A stretch of DNA of 5,154 nucleotides from Patescibacteria group bacterium. GTDB taxonomy: Bacteria; Patescibacteriota; UBA1384; XYA2-FULL-43-10; 1-14-0-10-43-13. Shown here in pieces: positions 1 through 5,107 of this stretch. Each line of letters opens with the position of its first letter. Positions within the stretch are counted from its first letter, which is position 1. The stretch is from the NCBI GenBank assembly GCA_022705465.1, contig JAKJEK010000076.1, positions 1-5,154 on the forward strand, in the 5' to 3' direction. The position numbers were made by a program, and so were the translations under genes. The notes beneath the pieces are model-generated. The model was not told where the DNA came from, searched no databases, and saw only the letters and a program-made list of their open reading frames with translations.

Positions 1-2
1 AA

Positions 3-1049
3 TTATTGTCTCTCATATTCTAGGAATGGATCTGAAATTCGTGCCCGTCCCGCCGCCACATCACCCACCCCGACATAAAGTATAGCCGTTCCATCTTCCA
101 TTCTAATTAGCCCACCGCTGAATATCACTTTGCCCAATTCCGGTTTTTTGGGAACGAGGTAGGGGAAGTCATCAGCTGTTGTTAATAGTTTTATGGGCGA
201 TGCTTGCTTGGTGCGCGGATCAAACATAAACGCCATTGCAAAGTAATGCCGGACTCGCACTCCAGGCGATGCCTCCTCCTCGTAGGCAATGTGCCCCAAC
301 ACCCCAATTTTCCCATTACTAAGCAAATGCAACTCATTCACGCCACCCCATTCATCTTCATAAAATTGTCCGGGTATTATCTCAGCTCTTGGTATCGCCT
401 CCTGCAAATCATCCAACGAGGCAATCTCTATGTAGGCAACTTTGCCGCGCCCCGCCTCGCCGCCTTGCGGCCTGGTGAATACGGCAATCCGCCCATTATC
501 TAACTCAATTAAACGAATATCCTTCATTCCATATGGACTTTCAGCAAACGGTGAAGGATCGTTCTTTAATTCAGTGATGCTGCGGCGATAACGATAAAAT
601 ACTGTTTTCCATTTCAGAGAACCTGCGAACTGCGGATCTTTTTCGACGTGAACGCCACCGAACACATGATATCCTTGAACATTTGGAACATGAAATGGAT
701 CTTGCAACCTGAACACTGGACCATTCTTAACCGGCTTCCACACTCCGCCAGTCTCTTCAAACAGCATTACGCGCGATAATTCACTACCCCGCGGCTCTAC
801 CCGTCCAAGTAAATACTGCTTCCCGTCTTCAATAATTGGTTTGGTTGGGTTATACACCGTAATCTCAGCTGCAATAGTTTCATGCTTCTGCCCTTCAATC
901 TCCTCAACAAAAGGCGCCGTAATAGCATGGATCTCCCCTTCAATATCAAACACCAGTAAATCACAAGATGGTCTCTCCCCCTTACTCCGCCGAACATGCA
1001 AATCGGCAAGCAGGTCAGTACATCTCGCTCTCGCTTTATCTAAATTCAT
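3..1049 (-). CDS. DUF1861/MTP-family (GT108-like) beta-mannan transferase/phosphorylase
   Basis: A 348-residue protein, apparently full length. Family-type motifs in order are GGVHV (131-135), FYR (151-153), GMKDIR (174-179), FTRPQGG (191-197), EWGGVNE (233-239), GVLGHIA (249-255), FDP (276-278), FSGG (310-313) and a C-terminal DPF (340-342). I recognise this pattern as DUF1861, the family that includes Leishmania MTPs: GT108 five-bladed propellers related to GH130 that make or phosphorolyse beta-1,2-mannan. By analogy D117 in QDPF is a candidate catalytic acid; that is inference. There is no signal peptide or membrane segment, so it is probably cytoplasmic. The frame stays open to a TTG at 1118, but that extension overlaps a good promoter and is unlike the family. 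ATG 1049 has AGGAGG just upstream and leaves the C-x-x-L-L segment near the N-terminus, as in its paralogue. The gene lies 116 bp downstream of the membrane-protein gene. Substrate and reaction direction cannot be read from sequence. Confidence 0.85.
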   Translation of the reverse strand: MNLDKARARCTDLLADLHVRRSKGERPSCDLLVFDIEGEIHAITAPFVEEIEGQKHETIAAEITVYNPTKPIIEDGKQYLLGRVEPRGSELSRVMLFEETGGVWKPVKNGPVFRLQDPFHVPNVQGYHVFGGVHVEKDPQFAGSLKWKTVFYRYRRSITELKNDPSPFAESPYGMKDIRLIELDNGRIAVFTRPQGGEAGRGKVAYIEIASLDDLQEAIPRAEIIPGQFYEDEWGGVNELHLLSNGKIGVLGHIAYEEEASPGVRVRHYFAMAFMFDPRTKQASPIKLLTTADDFPYLVPKKPELGKVIFSGGLIRMEDGTAILYVGVGDVAAGRARISDPFLEYERQ

Positions 1050-1051
1050 GT

Positions 1052-1057
1052 CCTCCT
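1052..1057 (-). promoter_or_regulatory. Ribosome binding site fixing the start at 1049
   Basis: AGGAGG on the minus strand, inside GAGGAGGAC directly before the ATG. The full AGGAGG lies only 2 nt from the start codon, so pairing probably uses the upstream GAGGA part, giving about 4 nt spacing. It is the only convincing ribosome binding site near the beginning of this gene and supports ATG 1049 over the TTG/GTG codons at 1118 and 1115. Confidence 0.65.
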
Positions 1058-1088
1058 CGACACTCCAACAAATTAGTTCCAGCGCCTT

Positions 1089-1118
1089 ATTATATAAATT
1101 TGTCGTAAAATGCACCAA
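1089..1118 (-). promoter_or_regulatory. Promoter of the distal DUF1861/MTP gene
   Basis: On the minus strand a perfect TATAAT (-10, 1089-1094) is preceded by an 18-bp spacer and TTGGTG (-35, 1113-1118). Predicted transcription starts near 1082, giving a leader of about 33 nt before ATG 1049. The -35 matches the consensus only in TTG. The promoter lies between the membrane-protein gene and this gene, so the distal paralogue can be expressed independently of the frameshifted copy. Confidence 0.6.
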
Positions 1119-1147
1119 AAAATAGCAGAAACTTTCCCGCTCCTGGC

Positions 1148-1164
1148 CTAATTATCGTAATTAG
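1148..1164. repeat. Short AT-rich palindrome between genes
   Basis: CTAATTA, a TCG spacer, then TAATTAG: a perfect 7-bp inverted repeat. It sits directly after the stop of the membrane-protein gene and about 30 bp upstream of the -35 of the next gene on the minus strand. It could be an operator or a weak hairpin. The stem is AT-only at its core and no U-run follows immediately, so it is not a convincing terminator. Confidence 0.4.
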
Positions 1165-1165
1165 A

Positions 1166-1618
1166 TCATTTAGCAATGCTATAGTACGCAAATAAAGAAA
1201 TTACCACTACGATAAGCTGCATCCCTATTCCAGCTATCGCCCCCGGTTGCGCCAAATGAACTGAAACATGGAAACGATGGAAAGACAACCCAAGATTACC
1301 GTAAATAGGTTCATCGTTTCTAATTAACAAGTTCTCAATAATATCGGGGAAAATACCTCCTAGCGCTCCCCAGAAAAACAACTGGTGAGTTGTAAAGCTG
1401 AAACCAATTACAAAAAGTATTATTAACGCGGCTATAATCGCATCAAATATGATAAAAGCTATTTGACGTAAAGTAAAAACACCATCATCCGTCGTATCAT
1501 AGTGCGGCAACCAATCCAACACAAAATGAAGCAAAAAAGCCCCAATAAATGCCGCTACTGGATTGCCGACCAGTTCACCTAGCACTCCACCGGAAATTGA
1601 ATGAGCTGCAATTAACAT
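1166..1618 (-). CDS. Small His/Asp-rich integral membrane protein (YdjM/DUF457-like)
   Basis: A 150-residue protein with about four hydrophobic segments (roughly 8-36, 52-74, 77-98, 125-147). Polar residues are conspicuous in or at the ends of the helices: H6, H31, D35, H39 and D41 (in LLHFVLDWLPHYD), then P91-D92 in GGIFPDI, and H114, H117 and H121. This spacing resembles the membrane-bound putative metal-dependent hydrolases of the YdjM/PF04307 type and similar unnamed small proteins that I recall from Patescibacteria. Metal binding and hydrolase activity are inference; the family itself is poorly characterised. The ATG at 1616-1618 is the only sensible start and has no Shine-Dalgarno site, which suggests translation of a leaderless or co-transcribed message. 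It lies 73 bp after the frameshifted paralogue and 116 bp before the intact one, so an envelope-linked role with these glycan genes is plausible but unproven. Confidence 0.75.
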   Translation of the reverse strand: MLIAAHSISGGVLGELVGNPVAAFIGAFLLHFVLDWLPHYDTTDDGVFTLRQIAFIIFDAIIAALIILFVIGFSFTTHQLFFWGALGGIFPDIIENLLIRNDEPIYGNLGLSFHRFHVSVHLAQPGAIAGIGMQLIVVVISLFAYYSIAK

Positions 1619-1691
1619 TGTTGATCAAATAATTGGTTATTGTTTTTCAGTTAGCATCATACTCCGGACATGAACATCGCCGGCCGCATAC

Positions 1692-2869
1692 TTATTGATC
1701 AAATTGCCAAAAAGGATCTCGCACTTCTATATACCCAACCTGCCGGTCACCAATACCAGTATAAAGATAGGCTCGGCCATCTCCAAAACGTTCAAGGGCG
1801 CTACTAAATAAAACGTCCCGCACCTCTTCGTTTTTTACCTTAACGACACCGAAGTCCGATGCCTCAGCCAGAATTTGTAGGTTATATACTCGTCGGCTCC
1901 CCGGATCAAACAGAAATGTTATAGCATAATAGTCTCTTTGCCGCTTGGCAACCTATCCTTGCTAGCAATATGCCCCAATACTCCAATTAGGCCGGACGAC
2001 AAGGCAAACACTTGATTGGCTCCACCCCACTCTTTTTCATCAATAAATAACTCTTGAACTATTTCAGCCTTGTTTATACCTTCGGTCAAGTCCTCCAGGC
2101 TATCGATCTCCGCATATGCAATCTTACCTAAACCACCGACTATTCCTTGAGGTCGTGTAAACAACGCAATCTTACCACTCTTCAATTGACACAGTCTTAT
2201 ATCCTTCATACCCTCTGGCCCAATCACAAACGGCCCAACCACCACGCCTTCACTGTCGACCAGCTCGTTAATGCTCTTCTTAAATCGATAAAACACAGTC
2301 CGATAGTCAACCTGTACCCGATCATCAACCACCACCTTATGAATCCTGACACCACCCAAAATGTGCCAACCTTGAATCACTCCGGCATAAAATGGATCCT
2401 GCAGGTGCTTAAACACTGGTGCACCTGCGACCAACTCCCAGACACCGCTTGCTTTATTTTGGTGGAAAAACCTAGCCTCAGTATCGTCCTCACTATCTAG
2501 CGATTCCATCCTGCCTAGCAGCAGATTGCCAGGCATTAAAGCACTGGGATTATATATTGTTATTACATTGTCTTTATCTTCGTTGTCAGACTTTATAGAT
2601 AAAGATGTTGCTACCAACTCTCGCACACTACCATCAGATAGCACGTCCGACGGACTAGCTGCGTCTTCAACCATTTCAACAGGCTCATCTTTGATATAGA
2701 AGGTTAAAATTCCTATGTTTCGCTCTCCATCGGCCTTTATTAATAACTCAGTCTCCGCCCGGCGACGCATTCTGTACGACTCCAACAATTCCTTACACGA
2801 AATCTGGCTCGTCACTAATTTAGCATCAGCAATAGTTGCCTTTGCCGAACCACTTATTCCCGAGACCAT
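1692..2869 (-). pseudogene. Frameshifted DUF1861/MTP-family (GT108-like) paralogue
   Basis: Second paralogue, in two frames. The first 311 codons carry LLGR (117-120), QDPF (157-160), GWHILGG (167-173), FYR (193-195), GMKDIR (220-225), FTRPQG (237-242), EWGGAN (280-285) and GVLGHIA (296-302). In frame the product then ends after five aberrant residues at a TAA (1919-1921). In the -1 frame from the AAA at 1937-1939 the family sequence continues for 81 residues (RDYYAITFLFDP to a C-terminal RDPF) and stops at 1692-1694. One extra base would give 392 residues. The frame is open to an ATG at 2929, but ATG 2869 has AGGAG at 7 nt spacing and is preferred. An acidic insertion at about 61-100 makes it longer than its 348-residue paralogue. 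Several C-terminal family motifs are altered, for example SSA instead of SGG. The tail has no stops or other lesions, so the break is recent, an error, or functional recoding. As written, the product lacks the last propeller part and is probably inactive. Confidence 0.8.
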
Positions 2870-2876
2870 GTCACCA

Positions 2877-2881
2877 CTCCT
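2877..2881 (-). promoter_or_regulatory. Ribosome binding site fixing the start at 2869
   Basis: AGGAG on the minus strand, 7 nt upstream of ATG 2869. The longer alternative ATG at 2929 has no comparable site at a workable distance: a G-run lies about 13 nt upstream. The extra 20 residues it would add are unlike the paralogue. I found no confident promoter for this gene in the divergent 140-bp spacer. Confidence 0.6.
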
Positions 2882-2956
2882 ATAACTAAGTCTTGTATTA
2901 ACTGCTAATAAAGTACCAGACTTACCCATTACTAATCAAACGCCCCCACAAACAAC

Positions 2957-2985
2957 TTTCGTCTTACAATAAAACCTGCTACAAT
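2957..2985 (+). promoter_or_regulatory. Possible promoter of the slipin operon
   Basis: TACAAT (-10, 2980-2985) lies 17 bp after a poor -35, TTTCGT (2957-2962). Transcription would start near 2992, leaving about 18 nt before ATG 3010, just enough for its AGGA site. A second TACAAT occurs 15 bp upstream (2965-2970) but lacks a -35. The position fits, the match is only moderate. Confidence 0.4.
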
Positions 2986-3009
2986 ACTGGTAATATTTAG
3001 GAAACTGCT

Positions 3010-3564
3010 ATGTTTCAGGAATACAGCGAAATTTCTTCTCGAGAACAAGAGACAGTACCCTCCAATATCACCTTTATTGAAGGTGGTCTTGGCTATCCGC
3101 TACCAGCCATCTTTCGAGTTTCGCTTCCCGAACGCCAACCCGAACCCGAAACCTCGGATAAAACCGATGAAACTTTACTTATTACCGGAGCAGAACATAC
3201 TGAACTAGTCCGGCCAATCAGAGTAATCACAGAGCGGCTCTTAGCAAAATGTATCGGCGAACGAGGAGTTAAGTGGGCAAAGTTCGCCCTTCAAGAAGAA
3301 TTGCTAAATGTTATAACTCACACAAGCGACCAAACCATGATAATCGAAGTCACTCCAAAAGCCATTGTCTACCTCAGCTCACCAACAATCGAACAAAGCG
3401 CTAGCACAGGCAAAGCTCAGTCGCGCTTCGAACACGCCCAAGATTACTTAAAGTCTGATCATGCCGGTGAGGTCCGTGGCAGAGGAACAGTGATTTCCAC
3501 CAACTTTTCTCAAACCAGCGTTGAAAACGGTAGGATCCGCCTCGATTTTAGCGAATATCTATGA
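3010..3564 (+). CDS. Unknown protein, possible degenerate GHKL/RsbW-like fold
   Basis: A 184-residue soluble protein that I do not recognise with certainty. There is no signal peptide or membrane helix. Residues 40-56 are acidic and proline-rich (a linker by appearance). Residues 88-104 (QEELLN within a helix, E96/E97 and N100) resemble the N-box of GHKL ATPases such as RsbW-type anti-sigma kinases. RGRGT (156-160) followed by the strands ISTNFSQTS and GRIRLDFSEYL resembles the final glycine box and last strands of that fold. The DxGxG motif is missing: the equivalent strand reads VYLSSP. If related, it is therefore probably degenerate, perhaps a binding rather than catalytic domain. The start at 3010 has AGGA at 7 nt spacing. 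It is first in a unit with slipin, which begins 21 bp after its stop, so a partner or regulator of the slipin is a reasonable guess. Confidence 0.7.
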   Translation: MFQEYSEISSREQETVPSNITFIEGGLGYPLPAIFRVSLPERQPEPETSDKTDETLLITGAEHTELVRPIRVITERLLAKCIGERGVKWAKFALQEELLNVITHTSDQTMIIEVTPKAIVYLSSPTIEQSASTGKAQSRFEHAQDYLKSDHAGEVRGRGTVISTNFSQTSVENGRIRLDFSEYL

Positions 3565-3585
3565 CAATTTAATGAAAGGAATAGC

Positions 3586-4323
3586 ATGGAATGGATTTTA
3601 ATAATTTTCATCGTATTGGTTCTCTCATCTATTCGTCAGATTAATCAGTATGAACGTGGCGTTAAATTTACTCTCGGACGTTATACTGCCATACTTGGCC
3701 CTGGCTGGCACGTGATATGGCCGATTTTTCAAAATATGCAAAAAGTTGACACCCGCGTACGAGCCGTAGATGTTCCCGACCAGGAAGCAATCACCAAAGA
3801 TAATATCTCCACCCGCATCAACGCCGTAATCTACTACAAAGTTACTTCAGCCGAAAAAGCGATTCTAGAAGTTCAGAATTATTATTACGCCGTTTCGCAA
3901 CTCGCTCAAACCACTATGCGAAACCTGGTTGGCGAAGTTACATTGGACGAGCTATTGTCAGAACGCAATACGATATCCGATCGTATCCGCGATATTATCG
4001 ATAAAGCTACAGACCCTTGGGGCATTAAGGTTGATAACGTCGAACTCAAAGACATTTCTCTACCAGAAGAGATGAAACGCGTCATCGCCAAACAAGCCGA
4101 GGCAGAACGTGAAAAAAGAGCGGTGATTACTAAAGCAGAGGGAGAAGTCATTGCTGCTAACAATTTAGCCACCGCTGCCCAAACCATGGCTAGCGCACCT
4201 GGAGCACTCCACTTACGAACTCTCGCTACACTAAATGACTTGAGCTCCGACCAATCTAACACCGTTATCTTTGCCGTTCCAATCGAAGTTTTAAACGCTA
4301 TTCAGGGCTTCTTCAAGAAATAA
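3586..4323 (+). CDS. Slipin (stomatin-family SPFH protein)
   Basis: A 245-residue protein of normal slipin length. Residues 2-16 form a single hydrophobic N-terminal anchor. The SPFH/band 7 domain follows (about 18-165), with QYERGVKFTLGRY, GPGWHVIWP (38-46) and the stomatin signature around GEVTLDELLSERNTI (116-130), then WGIKVDNVELKDISLP (145-160). A charged helical segment rich in A, E and K (161-195) and a hydrophobic C-terminal strand (VIFAVPIEVL, 227-236) complete the oligomerisation region. Family members form membrane-associated ring or cage oligomers in microdomains and are often paired with the protease/OB-fold protein NfeD. No NfeD is present here. GAAAGGA at 5 nt spacing fixes the ATG. 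It sits between an unidentified soluble protein and a 66-residue membrane protein that starts 4 nt after its stop. Its cellular role is inferred only from the family. Confidence 0.95.
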   Translation: MEWILIIFIVLVLSSIRQINQYERGVKFTLGRYTAILGPGWHVIWPIFQNMQKVDTRVRAVDVPDQEAITKDNISTRINAVIYYKVTSAEKAILEVQNYYYAVSQLAQTTMRNLVGEVTLDELLSERNTISDRIRDIIDKATDPWGIKVDNVELKDISLPEEMKRVIAKQAEAEREKRAVITKAEGEVIAANNLATAAQTMASAPGALHLRTLATLNDLSSDQSNTVIFAVPIEVLNAIQGFFKK

Positions 4324-4327
4324 GCGA

Positions 4328-4528
4328 ATGATTGCCGACATTGTCTCGACAGCTCTTATACTGGCCGTCTTCCCTGGTCTCCCGTTTGCTGTAATTATTA
4401 TCGGCACCACACTTATATTGAAGGATTTAAAGAAAAGTAATTTTCAAAAACAACTTATCGGCCTTCTCCTTCTTCTTGCCACCTTTCTCTTCTGCTATCT
4501 CATGGGTTATTGGCTGGAAAAAATATGA
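4328..4528 (+). CDS. Small two-helix membrane protein, unknown function
   Basis: A 66-residue protein with two hydrophobic helices (about 5-31 and 42-62) joined by a basic loop (LKDLKKSNFQK, 31-41). By the positive-inside rule the loop would be cytoplasmic and both ends outside. I know of no family match. It begins 4 nt after the slipin stop with only a weak purine stretch before the ATG, so it is probably translated by coupling to the slipin gene. NfeD, the usual slipin partner, is also membrane-bound, but this protein has no OB-fold or protease domain and is far shorter. It could be an accessory subunit of the slipin assembly. That is inference from position alone. Confidence 0.65.
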   Translation: MIADIVSTALILAVFPGLPFAVIIIGTTLILKDLKKSNFQKQLIGLLLLLATFLFCYLMGYWLEKI

Positions 4529-4539
4529 GTTGGTTGGGA

Positions 4540-4568
4540 TTGCAATAGAGGCAACTTTTTGCTAAAAT
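4540..4568 (+). promoter_or_regulatory. Promoter of the tRNA-Ile transcript
   Basis: TTGCAA (-35, 4540-4545), a 17-bp spacer, and TAAAAT (-10, 4563-4568). The -10 differs from consensus by one base and the -35 by two. Predicted start is near 4575, about 200 nt ahead of the tRNA. It begins 12 bp after the stop of the 66-residue gene. The spacer contains GCAA and TTGC as an inverted repeat (4551-4562), which could be an operator or chance. A TTGC/GCAA hairpin followed by T5 (4540-4560) might also weakly end the upstream operon. Confidence 0.65.
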
Positions 4569-4571
4569 ACT

Positions 4572-4725
4572 CTTGTTGTCACGAGAGCATTTTCTTTCTC
4601 GTATTAAATTGCCCGCACGGCAATTTTATGAATTCCGGATATTAGAACACGCCTATCCTGCGGAGTCATGAAACGAAGCGAAATCACTGCGCACAAAACG
4701 TAAAAATACCCCAAAGGGCAACAAG
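4572..4725 (+). ncRNA. Structured RNA leader or candidate ncRNA upstream of tRNA-Ile
   Basis: This gene-free stretch holds a set of mutually compatible helices. A closing stem pairs 4572-4580 with 4717-4725 (9 pairs, one G-U; the first three bases may precede the transcription start). Inside are ACGAGA/TCTCGT (4581-4586 with 4597-4602), a perfect 8-bp stem AAATTGCC/GGCAATTT with loop CGCAC (4606-4626), GGATA/TATCC (4637-4641 with 4654-4658), and TGCGGAGT/ACTGCGCA with one G-G mismatch (4659-4666 with 4686-4693). It matches no RNA family I can recognise: I looked for RNase P, tmRNA, SRP and T-box signatures and saw none. No plausible ORF is visible. It may be a separate small RNA or the long leader of the tRNA precursor. 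An alternative pairing of ACGCCT (4649-4654) with AGGCGT (4724-4729) would disrupt the closing stem. Confidence 0.4.
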
Positions 4726-4732
4726 GCGTAAT

Positions 4733-4876
4733 AAAAATATCTACAATTAATTATTCTTTAACTGGTGGGTCTGGGCGTATAGCTCAGCTGGTTAGAGCGC
4801 GTCACTGATAATGACGAGGTCCATGGTTCAAGTCCATGTACGCCCACCAGTTAAAGCGTAACTTGTAGGTATTTTT
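4733..4876. repeat. Nested inverted repeats enclosing tRNA-Ile
   Basis: The outer arms 4733-4746 and 4863-4876 form 14 pairs (one G-U). The inner arms 4756-4769 (CTTTAACTGGTGGG) and 4843-4856 (CCCACCAGTTAAAG) are a perfect 14-bp inverted repeat. They are separated by a small internal loop (9 and 6 nt). The inner 3' arm includes the last three acceptor-stem bases, the discriminator and the encoded CCA of the tRNA, so leader pairing and acceptor-stem pairing overlap by three bases. Confidence 0.8.
4773..4849 (+). tRNA. tRNA-Ile (anticodon GAT), CCA encoded
   Basis: A full cloverleaf. The acceptor stem pairs GGGCGTA (4773-4779) with TACGCCC (4839-4845). The D arm is GCTC/GAGC around AGCTGGTTA. 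The anticodon stem is CGTCA/TGACG with loop CTGATAA, and the anticodon GAT is at 4807-4809. The T arm is CATGG/CCATG with TTCAAGT. The discriminator is A4846 and CCA is encoded at 4847-4849. Identity as isoleucine follows from GAT. It stands alone, without rRNA genes or tRNA-Ala nearby, although tRNA-Ile(GAT) is often an rRNA-operon spacer tRNA. Its flanks pair strongly with each other, so processing may depend on that structure. Confidence 0.97.
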
Positions 4877-4878
4877 TT
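4863..4878 (+). terminator. Possible end of the tRNA transcript
   Basis: A T7 run (4872-4878) follows the tRNA. The bases before it form the 3' arm of the outer inverted repeat, so the whole tRNA would sit in the hairpin loop, which is not a normal intrinsic terminator. A local 5-bp stem AGTTA/TAACT (4849-4863) also precedes it but uses the tRNA 3' end and is weak. Termination here is possible but not well supported. Confidence 0.35.
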
Positions 4879-4880
4879 AA

Positions 4881-4918
4881 TGCCGAGGTCAAGATCTCCA
4901 GTTTGTTTGGCAGTTTTT
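4881..4918 (+). terminator. Possible second terminator after tRNA-Ile
   Basis: TGCC (4881-4884) pairs with GGCA (4909-4912). An inner stem GAGGT/ATCTC (4885-4889 with 4894-4898) closes a CAAG loop, and a 10-nt bulge lies on the 3' side. GTTTTT follows. The bulge makes it weak. The rest of the gap up to the next promoter (about 4919-5044) is AT-rich and I see no gene or clear structure in it. Confidence 0.35.
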
Positions 4919-5044
4919 ACACAACTATTCGCAAAACATTCGCCTGTTTACATCTCATAGGTGTTATCTAGTCCTGTATACTATTTTTAAGACTATATAT
5001 CCCTATTATCTATCAATCATACCACGCATTTCTCCCCTTACCCC

Positions 5045-5073
5045 TTGACAAGTTATGTCATTATTGATATAAT
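5045..5073 (+). promoter_or_regulatory. Perfect consensus sigma70-type promoter
   Basis: TTGACA (5045-5050), exactly 17 bp, then TATAAT (5068-5073). Both hexamers and the spacing match consensus fully. Transcription would start near 5080, leaving a leader of about 28 nt before ATG 5108. Such a match predicts strong, largely unregulated expression. Confidence 0.9.
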
Positions 5074-5107
5074 GGTGTAATTTAAAAATAAGTAAGCGGA
5101 GGGACAA

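Noticed and set aside
1050..1118. N-terminal extension of the distal DUF1861/MTP gene from TTG 1118
   Set aside because: The region contains the TTGGTG/TATAAT promoter and the residues do not resemble the paralogue; ATG 1049 has the ribosome binding site.
841..1125. Plus-strand open frame of 94 codons opposite the distal mannan-enzyme gene
   Set aside because: Antisense shadow of a conserved coding region, with no ribosome binding site and no recognisable domain.
1621..1704. Ten-base direct repeat TTGATCAAAT at 1621-1630 and 1695-1704
   Set aside because: Short, AT-rich and containing a palindromic core; it flanks a 74-bp gene-free piece, but nothing else suggests a mobile element or excision site.
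2870..2929. Twenty extra N-terminal residues of the second paralogue from ATG 2929
   Set aside because: No ribosome binding site at a usable distance, while ATG 2869 has AGGAG at 7 nt; the longer start is possible but less likely.
3906..4262. Minus-strand open frame of 118 codons inside the slipin gene
   Set aside because: It lies entirely antisense to a clearly recognised SPFH gene and has serine-rich low-complexity composition typical of a shadow frame.
4529..4878. rRNA operon spacer, RNase P RNA, tmRNA, SRP RNA or T-box
   Set aside because: No 16S 3' end, 23S start or diagnostic motifs of these RNAs are present; only the tRNA itself is certain.
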